Source: Theocolax elegans
Lineage: Eukaryota; Arthropoda; Insecta; Hymenoptera; Cerocephalidae
DNA length: 64,000 nucleotides
Reading direction: 5' to 3'
Assembly: GCA_026168455.1 (NCBI GenBank)
Contig: CM047429.1
Span: 39,230,066-39,294,065, forward strand
The position numbers were made by a program, and so were the translations under genes. Positions 1 to 10,306 of this stretch are shown piece by piece. Within the stretch, counting starts at the first letter, position 1, and the number at the start of each line of letters is the position of its first letter. The notes under the pieces were generated by a model, which saw only the letters and a program-made list of their open reading frames with translations, was not told the origin of the DNA and searched no databases.

Positions 1-660
1 TTGAAATATAATAAGTCTTTTTGTATTTCAGTATCCTGATTAGTTTATTAAGACTATCGAAATAATCAAAAATGCAGTAGTATTTCTTAATGATTAAGTT
101 AAAAGGTAAAGTTTTGACTTTGTCAATTTATTTATAATTAATAATAAAAATGTTTTTGTTACAGATATAACATATATAATATCAATAATATGTGACAATA
201 TGCATATTGGATATAAATCTTCTAAATGGCATTTACAAACAGTAATATTTATTTGAATATTTTATCTAATGTTTAATTAATTATACATTTAATATTTTAT
301 GATATAATTTAATTTTTCTGTTAAAGATGATTTCGATGAATACTTGCTGAATTTATAAATTATATAAACAATAAAATGATATATTGAAAAAAATATATCT
401 TATGAAATATACAAGTGAATAGAGTACAATTGTAACATAATAGTTGTAATTTAATTTAATAACATAATAATTGTAATTTGAAATTTTTGCAAAAATAAGT
501 TTGTAAAATAAACAATAAAAATTAATTTGATTTATTGTATGTTCCAGTGTTGAAATTTTATTAATTTTAATTACGTAATCAAATGTTATTTTAATTATTG
601 TTATTAAGATAATTTTCTGGTAATAATATCGACATAGTAGTTGATATCTATTTGTTTAAA
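1..660. other. AT-rich sequence, nothing recognised
   Basis: Very AT-rich DNA with stop codons in all frames. I see no coding exon, RNA gene, inverted repeat or transposon end here. Confidence 0.6.
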
Positions 661-668
661 AAAACTAT

Positions 669-985
669 AAGGCCCAAAAATGTAAGGCCCAAAATTTATA
701 AGGCCCAAAAACGTAAGGCCCAAAATTTATAAGGTCCAAAAATGTAAGGCCCAAAAATGTAAGACCCAAAATTTATAAGGCTCAAAAATGTAAGGTCCAA
801 ATTTATAAGGCCCAAAATTGTAAGGCCCAAAATTTATGAGGACAAAAATGTAAGGCCTAAAATTGTAAAGTCCAATAAAAATAAAACTTTACAATTCCGT
901 TGCCAATAATGTAAGGCCCAAAATTTATAAGGCCCAAAAATGTAAGGTCCAAAAAATGTAAGGCCCAAAAGTGTAATGTCCAATT
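669..985 (+). repeat. 15-16 bp minisatellite
   Basis: About twenty imperfect tandem copies of a short unit that alternates between AAGGCCCAAAAATGT and AAGGCCCAAAATTTAT. Copies differ by single substitutions and small indels (for example GGTCC for GGCCC), so the array is old. No open frame runs through it. Confidence 0.9.
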
Positions 986-1424
986 AAAATAAAACTTTGA
1001 AACTATAAAAATGAATTTTTAAAAAACCGGAGAACCGGAGAATCGGAGACCAAAAGTCGATCCACTTTAATATAATATAAGATAAGATTTTGTAACGGTC
1101 CCCCTTTCCTTTTGCTCGGACGGCTCAGTTTGGTCCCAGAATTTCGATAAGAAAAGGTCATTAAATAATTAAAGAAGTTATTTAAAATAATTAACAAAAT
1201 ATATTTTAGCTTATACTAATTTACAAAAGTAGACCTTAATCTAAAATAACGACTTCCGAAACACAATACGGGAGAGTTACTTACAATAAATATATGTACT
1301 CGAATTTACAATCTAGATTTCCTACGCTCCGGTTTATTCGATGCTCGCGTCGCTCGAAGTTAAACGGGATTTCCGCCTCTGTCGGTCTCGGGTTACGGAG
1401 TACGGAATACGGAGTGTGGATGGT

Positions 1425-1796
1425 ATTCGGAATATTTGATTCGCAAATACACGTGTGCGCACGTAATATTTGCTAATCAGATCGAGTGCATAACGAGGGT
1501 TTACGTGTGCGCACGTAGAACTCTAGTTATCTTGGTTTCGGAAATGCGGAAATACGGATGGTATTCGGAGTATCTAATTCACAAATACACGTGTTCGTAC
1601 GTAATATTTGCTAATCAGATCGGATTCATAATGAGAGTTTACGTGTGCGCACGTAGACTCTAGTTATCTTGGTTTCGGAAATACGGAAATACGGATGGCA
1701 TTTGGAGTATCTGATTTACAAATACACGTGTGCGCACGAAATATTTGCTAATCAGATCGGATTCGTAACGAGGGTTCACGTGTGCGCAATGTTCAT
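1425..1796 (+). repeat. ~137-bp tandem repeat, three copies
   Basis: Three direct copies with anchor ACGTGTGCGC at 1451, 1588 (one variant) and 1726, giving periods of 137 and 138 bp. Each unit carries the anchor twice, near its start and near its end, separated by a conserved TATTTGCTAATCAGATCG block. The third copy is cut off where an AT-rich open frame begins. Open frames reported across the repeat are by-products of the repeat. Confidence 0.85.
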
Positions 1797-2025
1797 TCAA
1801 TTAATAGAATTTATTATTGATAATGAAAATCATAAAGAATACACATTGTGTAATCTTATTTGTACTGAAAATGTATTCCAGAATGACAGTAAAATAAAAC
1901 AAATAATAAGAATTTATGATAAAGAAATATTAATTCAAACATGTGATATAGAATGCAATTCCGTTTGTATTGATGTAAATTCCACAAAATTTGCTTGCTC
2001 AGTTCCTAATAATTTGCACTATTAA
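1789..2025 (+). CDS. possible coding fragment, unrecognised
   Basis: About 78 codons open to a TAA, starting at the ATG right after the 137-bp repeat. The peptide is rich in Ile, Asn and Cys (six Cys, with two closely spaced pairs near the C terminus) and its composition is more protein-like than the neighbouring AT-rich DNA. No domain was recognised. A possible splice acceptor (AATAG) lies shortly after the ATG, so it could be a terminal exon or a transposase remnant. No homologous neighbour supports it. Confidence 0.2.
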   Translation: MFIQLIEFIIDNENHKEYTLCNLICTENVFQNDSKIKQIIRIYDKEILIQTCDIECNSVCIDVNSTKFACSVPNNLHY

Positions 2026-2161
2026 TATTATACGTTATGAATGAACTAATTTATTTCTATTTGAATTTAAATTAACACTTTATTATTTAGGGGAGTAATA
2101 CACATGTAATTTATAAAATGTCTTTATTGTAAATATTTATGTAAAAAAATACTGTCTTCTT

Positions 2162-2587
2162 GACCGACACGGTGGCGGAGTGGCGGAGACGCACCTCGGC
2201 CGATCACGAAAGTTAAGCAGCACTGAGTGCGGATCGCACTTGGATGGGTGACACCATTCTTGTGCGGCTTTCGGGATCGGTTAGGTATTTTTCCACACTT
2301 CACAACGTGAGCGGAAGGTGAGGAACATTCGGTTTCGGTGTTTGGGCCTACGCAAGGTGACCTGAACATCTAAACAGAATGTTTCAATACACCGGCCGTC
2401 TCGGGGAAGGTTTTCCTACAAGGTTTTCCCTTCCTCACGGGCATAACCCCGGGCGAATGCGAGATGGTGGGGACCGGGATGGGAAAAACTGGAATGTCTT
2501 CACCCCCACACATAGGTGCTAGGGGTGTCCCTGTAAAAACCCGTTTAATAATGGGTATACGGGGTGATGAGCAAAGAGAATAGAAAG
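2162..2587 (+). mobile_element. 5S rRNA-headed SINE with 14-bp TSDs
   Basis: A 426-bp insertion flanked by the identical 14-bp duplication AATACTGTCTTCTT (2148-2161 and 2588-2601). Positions 2199-2252 match the internal promoter of 5S rRNA: AAAGTTAAGCAGC (A box) followed at the right spacing by CTTGGATGGGTGAC (C box). The 3' end is an A-rich AAAGAGAATAGAAAG. Known biology: SINE3-type SINEs take a polymerase III promoter from 5S rRNA and are copied by a LINE partner. The rest of the body (2253-2587) is not recognised. A complete 5S gene is excluded because the sequence outside the promoter does not match 5S. Confidence 0.8.
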
Positions 2588-2812
2588 AATACTGTCTTCT
2601 TCCTGAAATTAATGATTTTACTGTTAATAAAAATGTAATTTTCATAATACCATCCACTGTGTATTAGAAAATACTGTATTGTAGCTTATGTGCAGAGTAC
2701 AGTTTCCACTAATATACCAACTTTGCTCCAATCGCTCGTCTTTGTACCAAAACTTTGACACTTTTTATCTTGAAATAAATTTTTATGTAATGCAGCAATA
2801 TAAAAGACTAGA

Positions 2813-2969
2813 TTAACCTTTAGAGGACGGGATGGCCCCTATACGGGCCATGCCCATGATCGACCCTTTACATGTGTTAGTTTTGAGATGTGAGACATCA
2901 CAAAAACTCGATTTCTATAGAAAAGTGAGAGAAAACAGTAAATCCAAATCCCCGTCCTCTAAAGGTTAA
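2813..2969. mobile_element. TTAA-flanked MITE (piggyBac-like ends)
   Basis: Inverted ends TTAACCTTTAGAGGACGGG (2813) and its complement ending at 2969 bound 157 bp without coding capacity. TTAA at both edges fits the piggyBac target site. An MITE at 59213 shares the first 12 bases of the ends. Confidence 0.75.
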
Positions 2970-3032
2970 AAGTGATCCGATGTTTTTAGACATTAATTTT
3001 ATTGAAAAAAGAAGCTTTTTTGAATCAGAAAA

Positions 3033-3053
3033 TTCCCGTCCTCTAAAGGTTAA
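3033..3053. repeat. Extra copy of the MITE right end
   Basis: CCCGTCCTCTAAAGGTTAA recurs 84 bp beyond the right end of the 2813-2969 MITE in the same orientation. It may be a relic of a larger element or of an earlier insertion in the same place. Confidence 0.7.
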
Positions 3054-3087
3054 GATTGTAAATATTGTCTAACATTTTGTTGATATG

Positions 3088-3112
3088 CAGTACCGTCCAC
3101 AAATTCGATAAC
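3088..3112 (+). repeat. Tc1/mariner-type terminal repeat
   Basis: CAGTACCGTCCACAAATTCG-type terminus. The same motif occurs at 3437-3461 (same orientation) and, inverted, at 27898-27934, so it is a repeated transposon end. The partner end for this copy was not found. Confidence 0.55.
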
Positions 3113-3436
3113 ATCGGGTTCGAAATAAATAGTCATAACTTGGACGCGAAAACTCGTAAAAAATTTTAAATAATACGTTTTTGAAAGTATATTCAAGCCT
3201 TTGCAAAGCAATGTTTACATTTTTTTTATCACGCTAAAAAATTGATTTGAAACTAATCAATATTTACTAAATTTATAAATATCAGATTTGGTTTGACAGT
3301 TTTTTTAAAAGGATTATATAAAATCTGAAAAAATATATGTTAAAGTATTTAAGAAGAGCTTTAATTTGATCCTAACAAAATTTTTTTACGATTTTTCTTG
3401 TTAATCTGCGAGGTATTTAAGTTATAATCTAATTTA

Positions 3437-3461
3437 CTGAGCCGTCCAAAAATTCGATAAC
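3437..3461 (+). repeat. Tc1-like terminal repeat, 3' end of transposon
   Basis: CTGAGCCGTCCAAAAATTCG continues into ATAACG and lies on the downstream side of the minus-strand Tc1-like transposase remnant, where the element should end. The matching end beyond 4290 is missing, so the copy is truncated. Confidence 0.55.
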
Positions 3462-3714
3462 GTTTTCTAAAAAAAAATCCTGACAAACATTTATATATTT
3501 TTATAACAAAGACTCATTAAGATCTTATAAAAAACATGATTCAAAAAACTTTATAAAAAATAATTTCTGTGAATACGCTTTATTATAGCATTTAAACAAC
3601 GATAAATTAATATTTTATTTTCATAAATATAACAATCCAGTAACAAAATAACATAGAACAGATAAATGTATAAATATCAAAGTATTACGTTGCAAAACGC
3701 GTTGCAAAATTACT

Positions 3715-4290
3715 TGATAAATCAAAAAAAAAGAGAATGTTCCTTTTTAAACATTATTTTCGTCAACAAAATCACCTTTGGCTTTTATAACACTTTTGCA
3801 AATTTGCATTTGAACTAATAGAGTTCCAACACTTTAATAAATTGTTCCATAATTATAAGGCATTCTTATTTGTATGTTCTTTTCTGACTCTTCTATCCAG
3901 CACATCCCATAATAACTCAATCGGGTTAAGGTTCGGAGATTGCGGTGGCCAATTCATTAGTATTAATTGTCCGCTTTCAGACTTTTTAGACAAATATCTT
4001 TTACATAATTTAGAAGTATGTTTAAGATCATTGTCTTGCTGAAATATGAAATTCTTTCATATCAATCGCGACCCTGATGGAATAGCATTGCGTTGCAAAA
4101 TACTGTGGTACACATTTTTATCCATTACACCATTTATTCTTTTTAATTCTCCAACTTTATTATTTCCAAAACAAACCCACACCATTACACTTCCACCACC
4201 GTGTTTCACTGCCAACCTTTTCTTCTTATTAATTTTTCGCAAAAGTGGTTTTTTTGCGCTAACACGTCCAGTTAAATTTCCTTCAATTAA
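3715..4290 (-). pseudogene. Tc1-like transposase remnant, DD38E spacing
   Basis: The minus strand encodes recognisable Tc1/mariner DDE transposase blocks in order: a basic linker with GRVSAKKPLL, the block KHGGGSVMVWVCF, then QQDND (second catalytic Asp) and [10 protein letters not shown] (catalytic Glu). I count 38 residues between that Asp and the Glu, so the spacing is DD38E, not the DD34E of classical Tc1. The linker jumps directly to KHGGG, so roughly 50-60 residues with the first catalytic Asp are deleted, and there are stops and frame changes at the C-terminal end. The gene is dead. A terminal repeat lies at 3437. Confidence 0.85.
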
Positions 4291-4327
4291 ACGTCATTTA
4301 TGGTCGTAACACTATCAGATTTATGCA

Positions 4328-4530
4328 CTGAAGGATTACTATAAAAGTATCAACATTATTGTTATTATTATTCAGCAATACATTGTTTAGATTTCACAAA
4401 CTGGTCACTGTCACGTTATCATATTATTCATTATAATTATATATCCGATTTATTTATATATCTTTTGTATTAAATACGTTTATTCAGTTATTGTAATAAT
4501 GATGTTTATACATTTATAGTAATCCTTCAG
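4328..4530. mobile_element. 203-bp MITE, 18-bp perfect ends
   Basis: CTGAAGGATTACTATAAA at 4328-4345 is perfectly inverted at 4513-4530, and weaker inverted similarity continues inward. There is no coding capacity and I could not define a TSD. Confidence 0.65.
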
Positions 4531-4648
4531 ATTAGTATTATAATTCTTGTAAGGGATGTAAAACTAAAAATTCAGCATTATAAATGTTTAAAAAATAATT
4601 TTTTACATTTGTATAATAATATTTGTATTTTTAGCAGTTTACAGGGGA

Positions 4649-4873
4649 TTAGATGGATACTGGAACAAGTAAAGATACTTTTCTACCATTCCAAGGTAAG
4701 TGCACAAATGTTTTTGCAATGATCATGCTAATAGATTCATCGTTATAAGGCAACAAATATACATTTCTATTAATATTTCGGGCACTTTTCCCGGATATTT
4801 TGACCATAAGTGATCTTAATGATTTAGACCCACTCTGGAAATTTTTAGGCAGTTTCTGACTATAAAAAGACAT
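4649..4873 (-). CDS. unrecognised small open frame
   Basis: 75 codons with a coding-like composition; the C-terminal half reads VYLLPYNDESISMIIAKTF. AG immediately precedes the ATG, so it could be an exon rather than a complete gene. I do not recognise a family, and neighbours are transposon debris. It may be a fragment of an unknown element. Confidence 0.2.
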   Translation of the reverse strand: MSFYSQKLPKNFQSGSKSLRSLMVKISGKSARNINRNVYLLPYNDESISMIIAKTFVHLPWNGRKVSLLVPVSI

Positions 4874-5261
4874 CTTTTAGACAGTATTAGGTTACCAGAG
4901 TCCGGAGCAGAATTGCTGATTTTCACTACTTAAGGTTTAAATGGCTTACAAGAGTGTGACAGCATACATTTATGTCTTTAAAAGTATTTTTAATGAAAAG
5001 TTCGGAAAATTTTACAGAAAAAGTCATACTTATGTTTTTAGTGAAAAATGCATCGCCTGGGAGCTAAAAATTCATGATAATGGGCATATAATGCAAAAAA
5101 GTGCTAAAATGTCAACTTTGACTCTCTGTAACTTAAAATAATGGCCCAGAAAAAATCTGAAAAAATTCAGGAGAACTACTGGATACCTCTAAAACATATT
5201 CCCACAGTTATAGCAATATTTATTTTTTTCATCTTCGATGTCACAGAGAACCACCCATATA

Positions 5262-8041
5262 TATGGGAGATTCCATGTAAAGTGATCCAGTTCAAAAATA
5301 GAATTTTGTTTTAATGTATGGAATTAGTAAAAAACTACTTGAATAGAGTGTAGTTAAATTTTTAGACCTGAATTTCAATTAGTACCAGAGTTGTAACCAA
5401 TCAAAACATCGAATTTTTTGAAAAAATTGACTTTTGGCCATGTTAATCACTTAATAACTCAAAATCTAACAATTTTTTCTTATATACATTAATTTTGAAA
5501 AAGTTTATTAATTGCAAGAAGAATCAGTTCAAATATTTCATTTATTTTATTTTAAAACTTTGAATATAGTTATAATCAATAAAAATCTTTATAGTAAAAA
5601 AAGGGTTGTACGATCAAAAAAAATTTATCCATCCAAAAATCTAATTCATCGATGATTAATTACCTTCAAAATAATGCAAAGTTTGAGTGCGGCAGAGCAT
5701 TTCAGACAAAGTTATGGTGTTTTTAGTCATATTTCATAAAAAAAGAGAGCGAATGCATTTTATGAAAAAAACAGACTAACCATATACTTGCATTCAAACA
5801 ATATGGCACTATTATTCCTCAATATTACTAAAATATACTATTTATTGTTAGTCACTGATACATGTTAATCTCTAAGTTGCTTACAAACACAAAACAGTAG
5901 GTATAAGCAATTATACCTGTTATATAATTGGATAAATACCTGAAACTTTTTATAATTCCAATAAATCCAATTATATAATAGGTATAACTAAAAGTATCAG
6001 ACTTAAATAACAACTAAATAAAAGCAACTAAATAAGACTCCCAGGAACCTGAGAGGACGGCGAAGTTGCCGCGCGCGAGAGCCCGACGGAGACAGAGTGA
6101 AATTGTCGAAGCCAAGCGCATCGACGGGGAGAATTAAGGTACGTGGTACACCACTCGCGAGCCGCCGTAGCCGTAAAGCTTTACGGCTATATCGTTAAGT
6201 TAGGGATCGGCGGATCTCGCCCGTGCGTGACGGCGAGGAAGCTAACGGGCGACGGCGTGCGCGTGCTAGAGAGAGAGAGAAAGTGCGAGTAACCCCGGTG
6301 GTTACACCTCGTCGCGAGACCTCACGCGGCCTATATTCGGCCTTTGTAATTTCTTTGTTCCTTTCTTTATTCTATGTTAAACTAAATTTATACCTCTTTA
6401 TAATAAATAAAATTCATATATAATCAATATCCGAGTACGAATTTAATTATTGATTACCGGCGTACGTTATTCCCGTTATCCCAAATACCGCCCTCTCCGT
6501 TTCAGTAGCGGCCGAGGTAAACTTACCGTGAATTTATTCCTTTTATTCGCGGTCCTTTTCAGCTCACGACGTTGTAGCTGCACAAAGACGCGAGATTGGC
6601 AAGTGATCTAGCGGTTGTTAACGAACATCGCAACGGTAGGTCGTGCGCGGGGTTCACTGATTTGAATCCACCCCTACCTACGCGAGAAATCGTACCCCGT
6701 TACAATATATATATATATATATATATATATTGCAAATCAGCGAGAAATCAAGTAAATATTATCAAACCTTTAAAATGTAAATGTAAAAAATAAATAACGT
6801 TGGTTGATTTAAGATATCTTAATGTCATTATGACGAGGGCGAAATCCAATTCGTTTATTTGGATGTTGATGCAGCAGGTTATTGAACCATCATAAGTATA
6901 TTTTGGAAAATAGAGGACGATAATGAAGAAACAAGTAATTCCTTATAGTAGGCACTAAATTCAGGTAGTACAAACAGACAAGTCAGTCAAGCAGTATTCA
7001 ATGGTATTGATCCTGAGAAAAAGCCATTGCAAAACGCCAAGTAATATTCAAATTGAGAATCAAAAGAAATTTGGCAGGCGTTGCCGCTGAATTATTACCT
7101 GTAAGTTAGTGAGCCAGATACGTTGAATGGTTACTTGCTAATTAAGGTATGCAACCAGTTAAGAGATTCGGTTAACTTTGTCGTCTCACTGATGAATCGA
7201 TTTCCCTGGAAAACCTAGACGTTTCGTTTAAACTTATAATATAATATAAATAATATATATATATTACTGAATTTGATTTATAAATTAGAAGACAGAGTGA
7301 TAAAGACATATCGAAAGTCGATGTCATCAAATATACTTAATAATATAAAGACACAAGCAGCAAACAGTTTTAATAAAACATTCAAACTCCAGAGAAAAAA
7401 ATTAAAATTATTAATTTTTTTTTATTTTTCAGCTTACCAAGAACCCGAGGAGGGTTCATACAGCTATAAACATTATTAATAATAATAATAAAATATAATA
7501 TTATTTTATTATATATTGCACATTCCAAACTAAATAAACATTAAAAGTGAATTCAATTGTAATAAGTACATTCAAAGCAACCTAATTTATACTAGCAAAT
7601 ATATAGTATAAAAATAAATAAAAATATTTAATAATTATATTTTAATCTAGATGCAGACGAAACAGATCAGTCGGAGGAGATGGTAGAGAGGTACGCAATG
7701 CGACACATTTCAGGCTTAAAATTTTGTAATTTATAAGATTAAATAAAAAAATTCTTTGATATGATAACAAATGAAATATTTCAACAGATTCTTCTTGAAA
7801 TTTATACACTTTTTCAAATTTAATGTATATAAGAAAAAATTGTTAGATTTTGAGTTATGTAGTGATAAAAATGGCCAAAAAGTCATTTTTTTAAAAAAAT
7901 TTTTTGATTGGTTACAGCTCTGGTACTAATTGAAATTTAGGTCTAAAAATTTAGCTACACTCTATTCAAGTAGTTTTCTACTGATTCCATACATTAAAAC
8001 AAAATTCTATTTTTTACCTGGATCACTTCACATGGAATCTC

Positions 8042-8054
<13 letters not shown>
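5262..8054. mobile_element. 2.8-kb element bounded by ~290-bp inverted repeats
   Basis: The segment 5262-5552 is repeated in inverted orientation at about 7760-8054, with small indels. Both outer ends contain CCCATATATATGGG-like sequence next to a conserved GATTCCATGTAAAGTG block. Nothing inside looks like a transposase; the centre holds a GC-rich LTR-like block (6040-6706). It is probably a non-autonomous element or foldback with a later insertion. The right end is embedded in a TA microsatellite into which the TRIM at 8078 has inserted. Confidence 0.65.
6040..6706 (+). mobile_element. LTR-like GC-rich block
   Basis: A GC-rich island in AT-rich surroundings. It contains an AATAAA-rich stretch at about 6400-6415, a 22-bp perfect palindrome at 6168-6189, and the terminus CGTACCCCGTTACA (ends 6706), which also ends the TRIM LTR at 8912. 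Just before that end lies a tRNA-like stretch (6600-6670). This suggests a solo LTR or a relative of the TRIM, but the 5' boundary and TSD are not visible. Confidence 0.45.
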
Positions 8055-8077
<23 letters not shown>

Positions 8078-8082
<5 letters not shown>

Positions 8083-8285
8083 CGGGTACAGATTTCGAGT
8101 GTCGGCGTAGGTAGGTCCCTGGATTATCGGCGACGATCGTCGATAGGACCAAGTCGACTAGCAGGGATAATTGCGAATGGTAGCGCAGTGGTGAGACTTC
8201 TGCCTCGCGCTCCCGGGATCGTGGGTTCGCGCTCCGATACCTTCGATTATTTTTTATTCCTTATATTCAATCCGTACCCGTTACA
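8078..8285 (+). repeat. TRIM 5' LTR
   Basis: 208 bp. It contains a tRNA-like segment (A-box-like TAGCGCAGTGG at 8181-8191, B-box-like GGTTCGCGCTCC at 8223-8234). It is almost identical to 8704-8912, so the insertion is fairly recent. Confidence 0.85.
8178..8234 (+). promoter_or_regulatory. tRNA-like polymerase III promoter inside TRIM LTR
   Basis: An A-box-like TAGCGCAGTGG and a B-box-like GGTTCGCGCTCC are about 32 bp apart, the spacing of an internal tRNA promoter. The second LTR keeps both (8804-8860, with GGTTCGCGCCC). It is not a plausible functional tRNA, because the acceptor stem does not pair. Confidence 0.5.
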
Positions 8286-8703
8286 ATGGCGCCCAATTAA
8301 AAAACCCACTTGCCAGAAATTACGAAGAAATTTATCTTCGCCTGGCTCATCCTCGACCAAAGTGGTCACAAACTCCCATCTCCACCACCACAGTTCCGGT
8401 GGATTTCCCCTCGAGAACGTCAAAAGTGCGGAGGTACGACTGTAGGAGAAAAGCCTGTGTTTCTGCGGCCACAGTGTGTATTCGTATACGCAGTACACCT
8501 CCAAGGTAGGCACTAGACGTAGGGGAGCTTGAGTTTCTGGGATCTCAAGCGTGGTGGTGCAAACGCACGGCTATCCCTAACAAGGCTCCCGGTGCTCAGA
8601 AACCGGTCTTCATGACACCGGTCGAGCAGGGACAACCTTCCCCTCGCGATGATCGAAGTGATCAAACGGCTCCCGGAGGGCGTAGGTCGCGTTTGGGTGG
8701 GGG

Positions 8704-8912
8704 TATAACGGGTACAGATTTCGAGTGTCGGCGCAGGTAGGTCCTTGGATTATCGGCGACGATCATCGATAGGACCAAGTCGACTAGCCGGGATAATTGC
8801 GAATGGTAGAGCAGTGGTGAGGCTTCTGCCTCGCGCACCAGGGATCGTGGGTTCGCGCCCCGATACCTTCGTTGATTTTTTATTCCTTATATTCAATCCG
8901 TACCCCGTTACA
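8704..8912 (+). repeat. TRIM 3' LTR
   Basis: 209 bp, preceded by the polypurine run at about 8695-8703. Ends in CCGTACCCCGTTACA. The tRNA-like boxes are retained. Confidence 0.85.
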
Positions 8913-9635
8913 ATATACATAATGTATATACATTATTTTATATACACAATAAAATAAATGAACTAACTAGTAACTATCCGTTATATTTATTGTCCGTTTA
9001 AATAGCGCCATCAGCGCCATCATATACACATAAGTACAATTCATATCGCATTTTATGTATCCCGCGTTCCGTATCCAAACTTGAATTTCAAATTTCTTTT
9101 ATTTTTATACAAAAATATTTATTTATAACAATTCTCTTTTTTTATTTATTTTTAAATACAAAAGATCGAATAGAAAAAAAAAGAATTATAATAAAAAAAT
9201 TTATTTATTAAAAAAAACTAATATTTCTATAACAAAATTTGATATAAAAAAATATAAAACAGTAAAAAATATTCACACACAAAAATAAAATTTTGAAAAT
9301 AATCTAAACGTCAAACACTATAAAGCATGTTGTCAATATGTCCAAATTTTGCTAAAATTTTAAAATTCAATTAAAATTTTTAAATAAAATTAACAAAAAA
9401 CTTTGTTCTTAAGCTTGAAAAATTTGGACTTGAACGTTAAATAAATATAACAAATATTTCTAAATATAAGCCTATCTTTAATATTAAATAATATTAATTA
9501 TTTTTCTTAAATTAAATTTCAATTTCCGGAACATAATCAACATAAACAGTTATACCAGTAAATAAAAAATTAACAAATATAAACAATATACATGAATGTT
9601 GCTCTATATCGAATAAATAAATTAATTATATGGTT
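8913..9635. other. AT-rich spacer
   Basis: AT-rich DNA. Two close copies of GCGCCATCA occur at about 9004-9020. No coding region or element boundary was recognised before the Gypsy LTR. Confidence 0.5.
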
Positions 9636-9932
9636 TGTAACGGTAAGGTATCGTTTACCTTACCGTTTGACGAATTCGAGCAACACGAGCGAACAGTATC
9701 GAATGTTCGCATCGGTGCGAGCCGGCAAGATTCGGCTCGGCTTGGTTCGTCGTGGTTACACGGACGAGATCGACTTCGCGCGCGACAGATTCGCGCATGC
9801 ACCTGATTAGAGAGGTAAGGGGGAGATTCGCGCGCGCTGCGAAGAGATATAGCCGCCTTGTTACGCGACAGGTGTAATTCCCCCGCGTCCCGTGTTCAGC
9901 TTCACCGTGCTGTGTTTTGCCGTGCGTTTCGT
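9636..9932 (+). repeat. Gypsy 5' LTR, first segment
   Basis: Matches 26774-27070 base for base apart from scattered substitutions. It ends at GCGTTTCGT (9924-9932), which is the target-site duplication of the MULE-like insertion. Confidence 0.9.
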
Positions 9933-10306
9933 AGCTCAACGAAGTCAGCGATAAACTTATGAATTTCGCTAAAAAAAAATACACTTAATTGTGGAATCGT
10001 TTGCAGGATATGCAAGTGGAAAGTAAAAAATTGCGGGTGTCTTAGTTTTTTTGCAAAAAATTAAAAACTATTGAAGCAGCGGAAAAGTGGGGGTAGGGTA
10101 TTTTTGCCGTTAAAAAAGCTTCATATTAATATGAAACCAATACCATTCGTTTGCAAATTAATTGCGGATTACGAATTCAATGTCAATTGTACCTAATTTG
10201 CAATAATTATGCAAATAATAAATACTGATATATATGAGTCAATCGCGCCTTATAGGAGTCGGTCTGCGCATGACAGTTCGTTTCGCGTTCCGATTTTCTG
10301 GCATAA

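Larger units (their letters stand above)
8078..8912 (+). mobile_element. TRIM: miniature LTR retrotransposon with tRNA-like LTRs
   Basis: Two ~208-bp direct repeats (8078-8285, 8704-8912) differ at only about a dozen positions and flank 418 bp of non-coding DNA. One base after the 5' LTR is TGGCGCCCAATT (8287-8298), a primer-binding-site-like sequence, and a purine run GGGTGGGGG lies directly before the 3' LTR. The flanking 4-bp ATAT may be the TSD but sits in a TA repeat. LTR ends are TATAACGGGTA and TACCCGTTACA (near inverted). No gag or pol is present, so replication would need proteins from another LTR element. This layout defines a TRIM. Confidence 0.85.

Noticed and set aside
2199..2252. 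True 5S rRNA gene
   Set aside because: Only the internal promoter matches; the rest of 5S is absent and TSDs show a SINE.
8178..8234. Functional tRNA gene in the TRIM LTR
   Set aside because: A and B boxes are present, but the acceptor stem does not pair and the element is repeated as an LTR.
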